NCBI RefSeq assembly: GCF_947507565.1
Contig: NC_089176.1
Location: forward strand, 806,001 to 870,000
Direction of reading: 5' to 3'
DNA length: 64,000 nt
Origin: Oscarella lobularis
Taxonomy: Eukaryota > Porifera > Homoscleromorpha > Homosclerophorida > Oscarellidae
In this document: positions 21,455-33,670 of the stretch, in pieces
Layout: the number at the start of each line of letters is the position of its first letter
How positions within the stretch are numbered: position 1 is the stretch's first letter
Made by a program: the position numbers and the translations under genes
Notes under the pieces: model-generated
Database searches by the model: none
What the model was told of the DNA's origin: nothing
The model's input: only the letters and a program-made list of their open reading frames with translations

Positions 21455-22021
21455 GAGAAAAGTGCCAGGTGTCGTCCCCGGATTCGGTCCAAATGATGCA
21501 CGACACTTCACTGACACTATTAGTCGAACGAGAGTGGCGTCATTTTTTTCCCCTGTTAGGCCCCCAGCCAACTTCAAGCCTCCTAGCCGACCTCCGCGTC
21601 CTTATCCTAGCTTTCTTCGTCTCTTCCTATGTCTTCATCTTAACCTGGCTCTCACTAGTAGCACCGGATGTGCGCTTTGCTCTCATTTCCGGTCCGTGTA
21701 AGTGTACACTAATGAAAGGCGATGAAACAGACGTAGAATTCGACGTCGACATTTTTGCTTTCAATAGAACATCGTCACGGTTCCAATCGACGTCCGCATC
21801 CTTTGGACGTACAGTACAGCGAGAAGGAAAACAGCTTGACTCGCTGAATCGCGAAGAAAAAAAGCGAATTGGCGGCACAGTGACGCAGCCCTTCGCGATT
21901 CTTTTTCACTGCACCCGGCTCGAGCATTCGTGCGGGCGCACAAGAGAGAGACTGCAAGGGAGCGGGAAAATGAACTGGTGTCTTTAGCGCGCTAGACTGT
22001 TTCCCAGAGAGTTCCCAAGTC
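21455..22021. promoter_or_regulatory. Shared 5' region of Munc13-like and SDR42E1 genes
   Basis: The start codons at 21454 (minus) and 22022 (plus) face away from each other across 567 bases. A plus-strand open frame here (21469-21987) overlaps this region but shows no family resemblance, so I treat the stretch as non-coding. Confidence 0.4.
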
Positions 22022-23744
22022 ATGGCCCAAGTCATGCTCCACTCGAAATACCTGGTTATCGGCGGCGGTGGTTACCTCGGCTATCGCCTGGGCTTGCTTC
22101 TTCTCAAGACCGGAGAAACGGTGACATTATTCGACGTGAAAGAGCCCGACGACCTAAACCCGAAGTTTCAATTTATCGAGGCAAATCGACGACACAGTAG
22201 CAGCTGGACCGCGCTTACATTTTACCTCTAGGGCGATGTGTCACTCGAGGAGGACGTAGCAAAAGCCTGCAGTCATGCCCATCACGTCTTTCTCGTTGCT
22301 TCGTACGGAATGTCGGGACGCGAGCAGGTGGGAGGGGGAGGGGGGGGGAGAGCTTCTTGCACTGGCTAATTTTTTCATTTTTCAGCTGAATCGACGTCGC
22401 ATTGAAGCGGTCAATGTGCAGGGAACGGTGAACGTCATAAACGGTGCGTGGAGACTCGTCTGTAAAATGAAAGAAAAATTAATTAATTAATAAATGACTG
22501 ATGCAAAGAGAGGGGGGAGTCTGTAATGTAATCCTATTGAGTACGAATGTTCTACTGTAGCTTGCAGAGAGAATTCAGTCAAATCGCTCATTTATACAAG
22601 CACGACTAATGTCGTATTCTGCGGACAACCGATTATCAATGGAAATGAAAGTCTGCCCTACGTGCCAGACTCGAAAGTATATCCAAGACTACAATAAGAA
22701 CGAGACATTTCTATTGTTTTTCTTATAGCACGTAGATCATTACTCAAGAACGAAGTGCATCGCTGAGAAATTGGTGCTCAAAGCCAACGGAACAACTGGG
22801 CGTCGTACGAACAAAGGGGGGCGAATGCAAGTTTAAACGTCTCATGTCTGCTTTCACTGTAGGCTTCGTTTTGCATACGTGTGCACTAAGACCGGCGGGA
22901 ATTTACGGCGAGGGTGAACGGCGTCATTTACCTCGCGTTGTTGTGAGAATACTACTACACTGCACTCAGATGTGTTAGCTCGGTTTAAATATAGAATTTC
23001 TAGCGAAATCTCGAACGTGGTCTGTTTGCATTTACCCACGGCTCTGACGACAGTCTCGTCGAATTCGTGCACGTGGATAATCTCGCACAGGCGCACGTGC
23101 TGGCCGCTAAGGCTTTAGACGAAAACCCTTCTACAGTGGTAAGGAAACCGATTTAGATAGCGATGCACGTGTGAATGGAAGTATCTTCTCTTAGGGAGGT
23201 CAGCCCTACTTCATATCTGATGGCTGTCCGGTGAATAATTTTGAGTTTTTTCGTCCTCTGGTAATTAGGTGATGATTGACTCAATTAAATAAACGTTATT
23301 TTTTCTATACATTTAGATAGAGGGGCTCGGGTTCAAATATCCTACCATAAAGCTTCCATTGCACCTAGTCTACTTTTTCGCCTTTCTAACTGAAATGGTA
23401 CACGCCGTCCTAAGTCGATGTGGATATAATTTTCAACCATTACTGACTAGAGCAGAGGTATTAATTTTTTAATAAAGCTCGAATTAATTAACGACATTTA
23501 TATTTTCCCCCAGGTGTATAAAACTGGCGTTACGCACTATTTCAGCATCGATAAGGCGAAACGTGAACTGGGCTACAAGCCAGAGCATCATAGTCTCGAA
23601 GGCGTGGTCGAATACTTTAGAACGAAAGGCCATGGTCACACGAAGAAAAGGCGGGGAGGAGGAGCAATGTTTTGGCTAGTAAACATCGCCCTGGCACTAA
23701 TTGCCGTACTCGTTCTCTTATCGTACCTTCCTCTTGCCAAATAA
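22022..23744 (+). CDS. SDR42E1: SDR42E1-like 3-beta-HSD family dehydrogenase
   Basis: Extended short-chain dehydrogenase/reductase, membrane-anchored, likely acting on sterols (family knowledge). Visible features: N-terminal NAD(P)-binding [11 protein letters not shown]; the acidic end of the second strand (LFDVKEPDD); [13 protein letters not shown]; the active-site YSRTK (Tyr-x-x-x-Lys) in the exon near 22735; [60 protein letters not shown]; and [20 protein letters not shown]. The C-terminus ends in a hydrophobic membrane segment ([20 protein letters not shown]). The order matches vertebrate SDR42E1 throughout. At least seven introns. The intron near 22327 begins with a G-rich tract. The stop lies 55 bases before the IVD start. 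Confidence 0.95.
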
Positions 23745-23799
23745 AAGAGAATCTATGGTTCCACACAGAAGCGAAACGCGCGTTATGCTAGATTACATC

Positions 23800-25053
23800 A
23801 TGGCTTTCGTGCGAATTCTTCCGAGAAATCGTCTATGCTCGCTTACCCGACGCCTTCCCAGTCGCCGATCGGCGGCCTCTTTCGTTCCAGTCGACGACGA
23901 CATAGCCGGACTCACAGACGAACAGCGACTTCTACGCGAGACGACGCGTCGCCTGTGCGACGCCGAACTCGCGCCCGTCGCCGCCGAAATCGATCGCACG
24001 AACGATTTCCCGTCGTTACGCGATTTCTGGCGCAAGCTCGGCGCTCAGGGTCTCCTCGGCGTCACGGTTTCGGAACAATACGGAGGGGCGGGCCTCGGCT
24101 TCACAGAGCAGTGCATCGTCATGGAGGAAATATCGCGCGCATCGGGAGCCGTCGGACTGAGCTACGGCGCCCATTCTAACCTATGCGTGAATCAGATCGC
24201 GCGAAACGGTAACGAAGCGCAGAAGGCGAAATACCTTCCCAAATTGGTGAGCGGGGATCACGTGGGCGCGTTGGCGATGAGCGAATCGGGCGCCGGATCC
24301 GACGTCGTTTCCATGCGAACGATCGCGCGTCGAGAAGGCGACTTCTACGCGCTTACGGGATCCAAGTTCTGGATAACGAACGGCCCGGATGCTGACGTGA
24401 TCGTCGTTTACGCGAAAACGAATCCCGATGCGCACGCGCGCGGAATTAGTACTTTTCTCGTCGAACGCGGCATGAAGGGGTTCACAACGGCGCCAAAACT
24501 CGATAAATTGGGCATACGCGGATCTGGGACTTGCGAATTAGTTTTCGACGAGTGCAAAGTTCCCCTATCGAATCTTATGGGAAAAGAAAATGAGGGCGTA
24601 TATATTTTAATGAGTGGTCTCGATTTGGAGCGACTCGTCTTGGCTGGCGGGCCAATAGGGCTCATGCAAGCAGCTATCGACGTGGCGTTTCCCTACGTTC
24701 ACGAACGAACTGCATTCGGGCAGAAAATCGGCGAATTTCAACTTATGCAAGCCAAAATGGCGGACATGTACACGCGTTTGAGTGCCACGCGAGCGTACGT
24801 TTATTCCGTCGCTCGGGCCGTGGATAGGGGGCATTTCAATAGCAAGGATTGCGCTGCTGTTATTTTGTATGCTGCCGAGAATGCGACGCAGGTCGCACTC
24901 GACGCGATACAGTGTCTTGGAGGTAACGGATACATTAACGATTATCCGACGGGGAGGATACTTCGAGATGCGAAGCTGTACGAAATTGGGGCTGGGACGA
25001 GTGAAATTCGTCGACTTGTGATTGGACGTGCTTTTAATAAGGAATTGGCATGA
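23800..25053 (+). CDS. IVD: Isovaleryl-CoA dehydrogenase, mitochondrial (intronless)
   Basis: FAD enzyme of leucine breakdown that turns isovaleryl-CoA into 3-methylcrotonyl-CoA in the mitochondrial matrix (family knowledge). The 417-residue frame is uninterrupted. From the ATG at 23800 the first 30 residues are Arg/Ser-rich without acids, as in a mitochondrial presequence. The acyl-CoA dehydrogenase signature blocks follow: [22 protein letters not shown] and [20 protein letters not shown] with [18 protein letters not shown]. The catalytic Glu sits in [12 protein letters not shown], the position special to IVD and long-chain enzymes. Upstream ATGs in the same frame (from 23755) are possible but would spoil the presequence. 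The lack of introns contrasts with neighbours. Confidence 0.96.
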   Translation: MAFVRILPRNRLCSLTRRLPSRRSAASFVPVDDDIAGLTDEQRLLRETTRRLCDAELAPVAAEIDRTNDFPSLRDFWRKLGAQGLLGVTVSEQYGGAGLGFTEQCIVMEEISRASGAVGLSYGAHSNLCVNQIARNGNEAQKAKYLPKLVSGDHVGALAMSESGAGSDVVSMRTIARREGDFYALTGSKFWITNGPDADVIVVYAKTNPDAHARGISTFLVERGMKGFTTAPKLDKLGIRGSGTCELVFDECKVPLSNLMGKENEGVYILMSGLDLERLVLAGGPIGLMQAAIDVAFPYVHERTAFGQKIGEFQLMQAKMADMYTRLSATRAYVYSVARAVDRGHFNSKDCAAVILYAAENATQVALDAIQCLGGNGYINDYPTGRILRDAKLYEIGAGTSEIRRLVIGRAFNKELA

Positions 25054-25467
25054 GATCATTGAGATACCTTATTTTGTAGTTGTTGGTCTCGTTGATGTTT
25101 GATTAGAAAAATCTGAACATAAGGATTAGAAATGATAATCAGGACTGTCACCGCGAGTGTCTTGGAGGTAATGATTACCGTATCAAATGAGGCGTACTTC
25201 GAAGTTGTATGAAGTGAAATTCGTCGACTTTTGATCGGTCGTTCTTTTCTAGTTAATAATGGTACCTGTACGTAGTAGTTGTTGATATTTCGTCTCGTTA
25301 CATGCGATGAGAAAGATCTGAAACGGTAGAACATGAAGATTTAGAAATGGTTATCTTAAAATTAGCAGGGACCCCTGTCAATCGAATTAGCACGTCAATC
25401 GAATTAGCGCGTTAATACATACCCGGGACACTTCCTGTTTCAGTGTGTCAGTTTGACGTACGCAGTC
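25054..25467. other. Intergenic with decayed IVD 3' copy
   Basis: Apart from the fragment listed at 25158-25350, I see only a short direct repeat, tcaatcgaattagc, at about 25378 and 25396. Confidence 0.5.
25158..25350 (+). pseudogene. Tandem fragment of IVD 3' end
   Basis: The block tgtcttggaggtaa (25159) followed by cgaagttgtatgaagtgaaattcgtcgacttttgatcgg repeats the last 150 coding bases of IVD (24916-25050), with deletions and stops. The similarity continues past the IVD stop: gtagttgttg, tctcgtt, gatgagaaa-gatctgaa and aagatttagaaatg match 25075-25130. So genomic 3' flank was copied too, which argues for a DNA duplication rather than a retrocopy. Confidence 0.75.
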
Positions 25468-26018
25468 ATGAGCTCCAAGTTTCCTGCTATCGTTCTAATC
25501 GTGCTGGTGGTTGTGAGCGGATCTGAGGGCTGGCGTCGACGCCGTTCCGGTCCACCTGTTACCGACGTCAAAACGCGCGAGGGAGAGTTGACGCCGTCGT
25601 CTTTGGCTCAACGTTCCGAAAAGGTAAGAGCAACATGCAGGCTGTACGTTCTTACTCGCTGCCGGTCGTCGGGCATGCCTGCGGGATTGTTTTATGCATT
25701 CTTAGCCTATTGAAGCGATTGCATTTATTCAACGCCACCTTGGCCGTTTTGAAGACCTGCTCAATAGAACGGAAACGAACCACGTCTTCGACTTTGCGGA
25801 AGAGGGTGAATACGGCAAAGACGATTTGAAGAAAGACGTTGCGGCGTTGCTATCAAAGCTCACACCCATGTCGCTGAAGGAATGGTGTGATCCCTAAATA
25901 GATTCGAGTTGCGTATGATATTACTGATTATCTTCCCTGCAGCATCAAGGACTCGCCGAAGCTCACCGACTTCCAACGTTTTCTCTCCGTACTCGACGAC
26001 TACGAGAAAATGCTGTAA
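25468..26018 (+). CDS. Small secreted protein, three exons
   Basis: I do not recognise the family. Exon 1 (25468-25623) encodes a signal peptide (FPAIVLIVLVVVSGSEG) and an Arg-rich run. The second begins near 25710 with PIEAIAFIQRHLGRFEDLLN and holds NRTETNHVFDFAEEGEYGKD, then DLKKDVAALLSKLTPMSLKE. The third (from about 25943) reads IKDSPKLTDFQRFLSVLDDY and stops at 26016-26018. Phases agree across both introns, giving about 138 residues. The acidic, helix-prone body with DFAEEGEYGKDDL faintly suggests an EF-hand-like loop but lacks a clear consensus. The layout (signal, EG, arginines, N-x-T/S near VFDF) parallels the genes at 15118 and 15778. Confidence 0.6.
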
Positions 26019-26338
26019 ACGGAGAGCCGTTGAAACTTGGCAGTCTGCCTTGAACTTCTTCATGCAGAAGCGTGATGTGCGCTGTTGTCATTTGAGTGTT
26101 TTCGTTCTGTTGATGTCATTGCGGCTCTATGTTTTGATGTGACGTTTACGCAAATGTGAATTTCATGCAGCATCCTGTCGGTTTCGCGCTACAGTACCCA
26201 TGACCCCAAACTCCTTCTTTTAATTAACTAAGTTTGCGCTCGCCACTTCTATGCGCCGTAGTAACGGAGGTGCACGTGATGAAGGCATTTCTCGACTGAG
26301 ACGCATCGCGCCTATCGTATCTTGACAACAAAGTAACT
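26019..26338. other. Intergenic, nothing recognised
   Basis: This 320-base stretch between two small secreted genes contains no supported feature. Confidence 0.4.
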
Positions 26339-27740
26339 ATGGCAGTCAGATGCAGTGTGCTCCTTTTCCTGGGAATTTCTGCGTCTACTGTGTTTGGGCA
26401 AACGACCGTAACAGTCATAGAATGCGCCTCAGATAGCATTCTCTGTGCTACGTCTGCCGCTGTCACGGACTTACAAGCGTATGAGATCAATTAACAAAAC
26501 TGCTCTACGAAGTTCTATAAAACTTCCTGCCTCTAGAACACTTATAGAGGGTACTCCAATCTACTGCGCCTTGGAGAACCCACAGAAAACTAGGCGCAAC
26601 TTGTACGCGCCCAATTACATAAATTAATGCAAAATAGCATAGGGAGTTTTAATAGAGAAACCAGTGAATTTTGTGAATATTCTCCCGAAACTGCTGTTAT
26701 TTTACAGTCAGTTCAAGTCGAGTAAGGCAAAGGCAAATAGCCTATAATCTAATTCGGTAAACATTTTTCATTTTTAGAAAAATTGATAAGTTCAATACTT
26801 TGTGCAGCAACGTCACTGATCCTCTAAGGTTTCAACACTAATCTCAATAAACACACTTTCTACCACCAATACTTGACTTGACCTAACTTGACCTGTCTTT
26901 AGCGTTGCGCCGAAGACCTACTTTGGTTCAATACAGCTAATGTAAGAAACTCTTAGTCTTAGTCAGAAAGACAAGTAAAACTCAAACCATATTTAGAACA
27001 TGGACTAACGAAGGAAATCCTATCTACAAAACTGTAGATACCAGTGACGAACCTGTCACGTACTCTCAGATAGTTCTTAGTTTAGTGCACGACTAATCAA
27101 ATGTATACCTAGTTGCACAAGTACTGTAGAAATTCTACAAATATGGGCTAACAGCATTCCAACATCCTACTTGCCTAACTGCGTGCCAACTAATCTTGTG
27201 CTTTGGGAAGGTGAACAACTTATATAGCATTTACAAATGTACAATCGACTCATTAAAAAATTACTTAGCTCCGCTACCCTGCCTTGGCACACTCGAAAGG
27301 CCGTGTCCAACCGGAATTTGGATTATTGGTAAGCAAAATTCAGATGGAGGAAGAGTTTTGCAACACAAAAACCGTGAGTGTGTATCAAGATATTGCCTTC
27401 AAGGCATTACAACTGAATTGATTTAGAGCTTGGCTCTACGTGCCAAACAGCTATTGTTTCTCAAAGTCAACGCAGTAAGTAACCGTGCTCGGTATAGGTC
27501 ACTCACTGATAGTTGAATTAATTTATAGTAGCAAACTGTAGAGAAAATAAAGAAACATCGTTCGTTTTTCCAGCCAATGCTGGAGTGAATTACACAGCAC
27601 AGATCTTGTTCAACAACCGGGTCCTCGTTACGATTCAGAGGTTCATTACCAACGAAGACGGCCGTTTCCAATATTGGGAACCGATTGCCATTAATTTTTT
27701 CGAAGGTGTTTACCGCGTACTAGACGATTTAGTTAGTTAA
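26339..27740 (+). CDS. Unrecognised secreted protein, possibly Ig-like
   Basis: The ATG at 26339 opens a good signal peptide (VLLFLGISASTVFG) followed by a Cys-containing stretch. Candidate later exons, each between plausible AG and GT signals, are: TLIEGTPIYCALENPQK (near 26537), RCAEDLLWFNTAN (near 26904), TWTNEGNPIYKTVDTSDEPV (near 27000), a Cys-rich piece near 27270, and a last piece with AGVNYTAQILFNNRVLVTIQ ending at 27738-27740. The alternation of a Cys strand, a Trp and a beta-rich end is reminiscent of immunoglobulin-like folds, but this is inference. The exon chain is uncertain; the span could hold two genes. Confidence 0.35.
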
Positions 27741-28149
27741 CCCTTGAATCGCAAACTGAACCAAGCCTATCCTGTTTGTCTGTCATTTATTGCTTTAGTT
27801 CTGTCGTTGCCTGTGCTGTTTCTATTTGCTATCTAAACTGAAAGAACGAAGTATTGTGCGTCGCCGGTGCAGAGGAACCCTCGAGGGACTAATGTACGTT
27901 TTTAGACAACTACGTGTCCCCCCCTGTTGGGATAGCCTATTCCAGCATCTACTGAAATCTCGTACGTCAGAGACATCGGGTCACTTGATCAGCCTAACAA
28001 CTGCATTCAATCTATCAACTCTATAAATATATCTAGTCTAGAATTAGAATTTCCTAATCTGATCGTTAATTAATCCCCAACACATTACCGATTGAAGACT
28101 CTATCTACCTTTAGAGGTCACTTGTTCCTTCCAAAGTTGCACTGGGAAC
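27741..28149. other. Intergenic between two convergent genes
   Basis: A/T-rich, no gene recognised; lies between the plus-strand secreted gene and the 3' end of the minus-strand myosin. Confidence 0.4.
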
Positions 28150-31100
28150 CTAACAAAAGAAAGCTAGAAAATTTTCCAACAGGAATCTATTCGCGTTTCG
28201 CACAGGCGGTGCTACTTCCATTATGTTTGACGGCACGTTTACGGTTATTCCTCTACGATCTACCATGAGATATCCGCGACGAGGCGACGGACCGACGACA
28301 GTGACTCTTTCGCCTCTCATAAAAACAGCATGTCGATCTGTTCCGCCTAACGGATACACATAGCAATAATCTCATTAGGTACAAACCGTTTGTCTACTTT
28401 GATAGCTCTGCCTTATGATTCTCTGATGAGGAAAGATCAATTTCATACCGCCTTTTACAGTATAAGGACGAGTGGCAGGAATGGGAGGAGGTACGTCCTA
28501 AAAGAAAAACATTTCTCAACGTACAAAATTGTACTAAAAATGATCGCTTCAACTTACCACGTCTAAACCGTGAATATGACACGTGCGCTTCACCAATTCC
28601 ATTTCGTAATGAGACGGTGGAACGGACGGAATCGGCGGAGGAGCCGCGGCACCGAGTCCCCCAATCGACTCCCCATTAGGCAAACGTCTACCACTTGAAA
28701 CACTTCGTGAAAAAATTTTCTATGGAGTCCATCGCAGTTTTTTCTTACTCTAATGAATGCCGCGTTGCTAAGCTACGTCTGCCGTCCAATTCGACTTCCC
28801 TCATGAAACGATACTTGGACTGAGCGATGCGTCGTCGCACGTGACTTTGAATGAGCGTCGCCGCTCTCTCGCGACTACTTAATCGATACTGTTCCAATAA
28901 CTTTCGAACGTTCTCCCTATCTCGAAAATTAAGATAGGAATGCGATCGTCAAAAGCGACGTTCTGCGCACCGGAAAAAGACGGAATCCGTGCCAAATGCC
29001 CAGTTCACGTGAGAGCTGCTAGGCAGGTGATATTCGTCCTGAAGACGTTGGAGTATTTTCTGTACAGGAAACAGGTGTGCTTGGGGGAAAAAATGACAAC
29101 GAAATCCGTTTCCTACGTGACAGTCTGACAGCGCTACTTCAGGCGAATTGACGGTTTTTTGAGGCAGTAAACAACCGTATCTAGAAGTGCTCGCTATCAG
29201 TTTCGAAGCCAAACAAATAGCGTTTCATTTTACCTCGTGGCAAAATCTCTAAAAGATGAAAAATGCGGCAGGCCTAGATGCAACCGGTGACGTGAGAAAA
29301 TAGAACATTCGCACGGCGTTAACTCACCGGAAACGTACAGTTGAGTCGTTTCAAGCATTTGCAAGGAACGAATCTGCTTTGCTACAACTGCACTGTCAAA
29401 ACAATCCGGCTCTTCTGTTGCGTTTGACTACATTTCTTTGTGTCATAAAAGGCAAAGAAACGTTATTTTCTTTCTCACCTTCAAGCATCTCACAAAGTAA
29501 TTATTCGACGTTGACATGACCCTCATGAGAAAATTGAGGTGATCCTGAATGCGTTAATTAAAGCATTGCAAGAAATGCGAAAAGAAAACTATATACTGAC
29601 TTGAACATCTTGAGACAACGTCTTCCTAGGCTCGTCCTTAGCGCTAAAAGACAGAATTATATATGCAAACGTAGCACTTTGGTGGTTATGCACCTTGAAG
29701 AAGAAAAAGGCAAGATTCTACGCTGATGTCCTTTGGGAGCTGTCCCTAAACGACAAAAGACACGGTAAACAAAGTACGCAATATCGCTATACTGCCTCTA
29801 TACCTTGCTGAGGAAGACTTTTTAAATCCTGTTGGAACAGGTGCGTAACGAACTTGAAGCTGCAATTCTAGAATACAACAGTTTGGTGCAAAGTTTTCGC
29901 CTATTGAATAGTCTCGCCTGTTTGTGAAAAATGCCTAAAATGTCATCATAAATGACGTCGCGATTGTCTGATATGAAGTCTGCAGGCTCGTAGATAATCT
30001 AGAAAGAGAGCCAAATTAGTTCAAAACTCGTATAAAACTGCTGCTTTGGGTCACGTGTTTATCGTAGTGCTTGATTCCAAAAAGAGGATTCTGGTGATCC
30101 CCATTAGAACATACGAACCTGGGAAGTGAACGCGGTGCCTAGCCTTAGAGTATAATAATTTACTCTTTGTTGTACCCTGGATTCGACTTGAGATTTTGCT
30201 TCAATTTTGCCATGAAACTCTCCGTGTTGCCCCTAGATAACACTCAAACTCACAGAAAAAAGAGATTCAGTGGCTCTTACTTGACAAAAAGGGACTCTCT
30301 ATCTAAAACGTCAAAAACTCCATTCTAAGTAGAAAATCCCCCTTATCAATCATTGAAAAATGATCGTCAGCGCACCTACCTCTTCTACAAGCAGATCTAG
30401 GATTGGCTTATTGCTGTCTATCGGAATTTCAAAAGGATTGTTGACGCTTTCAAACCTAGAGAAAAGAGACATAAGGACTGACCGACGGAGAGAGCTTCGC
30501 TCATCGCCCCGAGAGAACCTTAGGTAGTCATAACCAGCATCAAAGACGGACGCCTTATAGAGATTCCGTATCATTTCCGAGCAGAAATTCGAGCAGAGTT
30601 GACCAAGTCCGTTCTCCTGCAATAAATAACAACGTCAGAAAAAGCGTCACTTTTACTTTTGACCCACCTGGCAATGCTCGAATCCAAACAGATCCAAAAT
30701 ACCGACAAACGGAGGCGGCTTTGGCACCATCGCACTGCTCTCCTGCCTCAGCGACGGCCTCGGCGACGCTCCGCTTCCGACTCTTCCGAACGTCGGCGGC
30801 GATTTTGCGGCGACGGCGACAGAAGGAGTCAGAGGTGCGCTATCGAGCGACGAAGGACTGGGCGATCCCAGTTTGCTCGAAGAGCGCGAATTGGGAGAAG
30901 CGGTGGGCAGCTTTCGAAGAAGACTATTGGCTCGTTTGAGCATTGCAATAACGGTGCGGATGTAGAGAGTCTTGGCGAGACTGTCTCTTGCCGCGATCGC
31001 CTAGTGAAATTCAAAAGTAAACAAAGAGGAAATAGCGCGAACGGTTTTCGTTACCTCTGCCACTGTGCACGCCGTCTTCGTCGTGTGACCTCGAAATGTG

Positions 31101-33358
31101 CGTATCTTCTTTGTGAAGCCGTGGGCGAGAAGGTTGGCCGGAACGCCCAAGAGAGAAGACACAGCCTGCAATACTAAAGACACAGAAAGAGAAAAAAAAT
31201 TCATATATAACGTAATCTATCTAGATTCTTTCTTACCTTCTGGCGCTGCTACGTCCGTGATTCCCTCCGGTTTCTCATTGAAATAGACGTTGCCAAGGAG
31301 AGCAACGGACGCCATAATGCGTATCACGTCCGCAACGGGAATTCTCAGCGCATCCATGCAATTCTACACATGAAAATTCGTCGAATCGTTTCAATGCGAT
31401 GTGCCGACTCACTTTGAAGTGAATGAATCGCTCCCGCTCAGCTGCTTCATCCATTTGAATTCCGTCGCATTGCAAATAGCGTAAATTGCCAACGGTGTAT
31501 CCGTTCAAATGATATTGAGCTAACAAGGCAGCGAGTTCTGAATTTTTAATCCGTTTACTAACTATTTATTTACATTTTTCGTCGTCCGTTAGACCGGCCA
31601 GCATCTGATAAAATATGTGAAAATTCCTTTCTCGAATGCTTCGATGAACAATTCGAGCCTGCGCAGCAAAATCAAAAAAAATTCGACAGGCTCTATCTCA
31701 AAGCAAAAACCTGATCAATGTAATACCAATGACACTGAGGCAAAACAACCGAATCTTCAAACGTCAATTCAATAAATTGACCCTTAAAAATTTACATTCA
31801 ATGAAAACAACGATATTTTCAATTGCATACGGCTCTGGAAGAATTCGAATTCGTTTCCGTCCACGCACAACTGAGAGAAGAGAGCAGAGACAAAGAAGCG
31901 GATATAACCTGGGAAAAGAACGAGACCTCATTGAAACAAGAGGACCCCACCCAACACTGGAGAAAGAGAAACCTTGAGGGTGTCCGCATTTCTAGCACCT
32001 CCCAATAGTTGCAAAAGAGCTCTCACGAGCGAATGGCATCCATACGTCTTTCCGCTTCCGCTTTCACCGCTACAACGACGAGGAATCGAATAACGCTTTA
32101 TCGCGGTCCCAGTGCATACCTGAGAATGATTGTCTGGCTCTGACTGCTTTCCTTGGCGCGAAAAACGACGTCGCGCGCCAGCGCGTCCACGTAGGCGTTG
32201 TGCGCGCGATACGAGCGCAGCGTCGGGCAGTCGGCGCCCAATTCTGAGAAGGGATTGACCGACACCAAATGGGGTCCCAGCAACGTCTTGAGTGAACAAA
32301 CTAAGACATTTTCCAAGAAAAAAACTGAGATTGATACTTACGTAGAAATCGCCTTGAACGAAGCGTTCCTGGAGTGACGTCAAAATTGCATATTCAGTCA
32401 CGGGCGCCGAAAGTTCGGTCAAATTGTACTGCATTCGACTGTCAGATGCGCGCGACTCCTTCGTTTTCGCTACACCGAAAAAAGTGACGACATCTCCATG
32501 GAAACCAAGAGGTCAATTATTTAATTAATTAACCTGCAGCCGATTTAGGCACGAGCTGCAGCAGGCGTTCAATCTGAACATTGAGCGTCCGAAGTTGTTT
32601 CCACAGCGGCATCTGTCGCAATCCTTTTAGAGTAACAAAGGACAATAGCAATTAGCAAATAAAAACCGATAACATAAACGGTCGACTGGAACAACGCCAA
32701 AAGAGCTACGATCGCACGTTCGCAATATAGAAGTAATGAAAGAGCAGAGACCCTATCGTTCCGCTCTCGAAGGACGCAGGGGTAAGGGTCCACGCCCCCC
32801 CGCGCGCGACGAGCAAAAATAAATATCGCGACCACCCCGTGCGATTTCTCTACCCGCCCTGCACTGCCCCCGATTTCTCGTTATACCGATGCCGAGACTT
32901 GCGTCGTTTCGTCGTCGTCCCCATCGCGCGTCCAATCGCATGACGTTGCTTTGAAGAATTGCTACTTCGCGTTCGATCTGTTGAATGTCGTTGACGTCGT
33001 CGTTTGCTCCTCCTCCTCCACGGGCGCCGGGAATGGCGCCGGGGACGCTGCGTCGATTCGCCTGGTTTTTCAACGCCGCGTTTTCTTCGGCGAGCGCCGT
33101 CGCCAGTTTGACGCCGTTCTGTAGCTTCCTGACGTCTTCTTCGTGCTCCAGTCGATACGTTTCGATTAGGCGCGCGTGCTCTTGTCCTTCGACGGCTATC
33201 TGATCGCGTAGGTGTCGAACTTCGGCTTGTAGCGATTCGTTGTCCTGCGCGAGGCGCTGGAGCGCGATCATCGCCGAATTGGCGACCACGTCCGGTCCTT
33301 CGTCGCCGCCGATGCCGCTCGCGGGCGGCGGTGGCGGCGGTGGACGCGAAGAACGCAT
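28150..33358 (-). CDS. Divergent unconventional myosin with SH3 domain
   Basis: Actin-based motor. From the start at 33358 the protein has a poly-proline N-terminus, then a coiled coil (LQAEVRHLRDQIAVEGQEHA onward, near 33170-33250), then a myosin motor. Motor signs: TEYAILTSLQERFVQGDFY; HLVSVNPFSELG; the P-loop GESGSGKTYG (32040-32068) where most myosins have GESGAGKT; a segment before switch II carrying a long Ser/Pro-rich insert; and the relay start GILDLFGFEHC (30668-30702). After the motor come an IQ-like motif (AATLIQSHVRRRIAQ, near 28840) and a C-terminal SH3-like domain (ERVTVVGPSPRRGYLMVD, GITVNVPSNIMEV). The stop is at 28150-28152. I cannot place it in a numbered class. An upstream in-frame ATG at 33412 is an alternative start. 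Exons are many and short. Confidence 0.8.
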
Positions 33359-33670
33359 CGAAGTTCGAAGAAAAATAATTCCCGGAATGAAGGGGGTTAA
33401 TGTCCCGGACAAAAGTCTTTCACCGAGCGAGTGCTGAAAATTATTTCAGTTGACATCAGAGCGTGTGCTAGATCTAAATTGTACACTTCAAAAGAATGTT
33501 TGGGCTTCATTCAGTATCATTCTAGCTCTGGCATTTACCTCCATTGTATCTATACGTAAACAAATGTGCTTCAATGCCTAAAAGAAACCTGTACTAATTG
33601 GGGCGCCGAGCTTGCATAAATAAGTATGTGCACGTGCCCACGTGGAAATACACGTGTAACTAAAGAAGCG
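33359..33670. promoter_or_regulatory. Head-to-head promoter region, myosin and MRPL58
   Basis: Only 312 bases separate the two start codons, which point apart. It contains a cacgtg E-box-type hexamer (about 33632-33637) and a second near 33648-33653, close to the MRPL58 start. Confidence 0.4.

Noticed and set aside
21469-21987. Plus-strand open frame of 172 residues with hydrophobic segments, overlapping the 5' end of the Munc13-like gene
   Set aside because: No family resemblance, starts inside the opposite gene's first exon, and ends just before SDR42E1. More likely the open complement of a promoter region.
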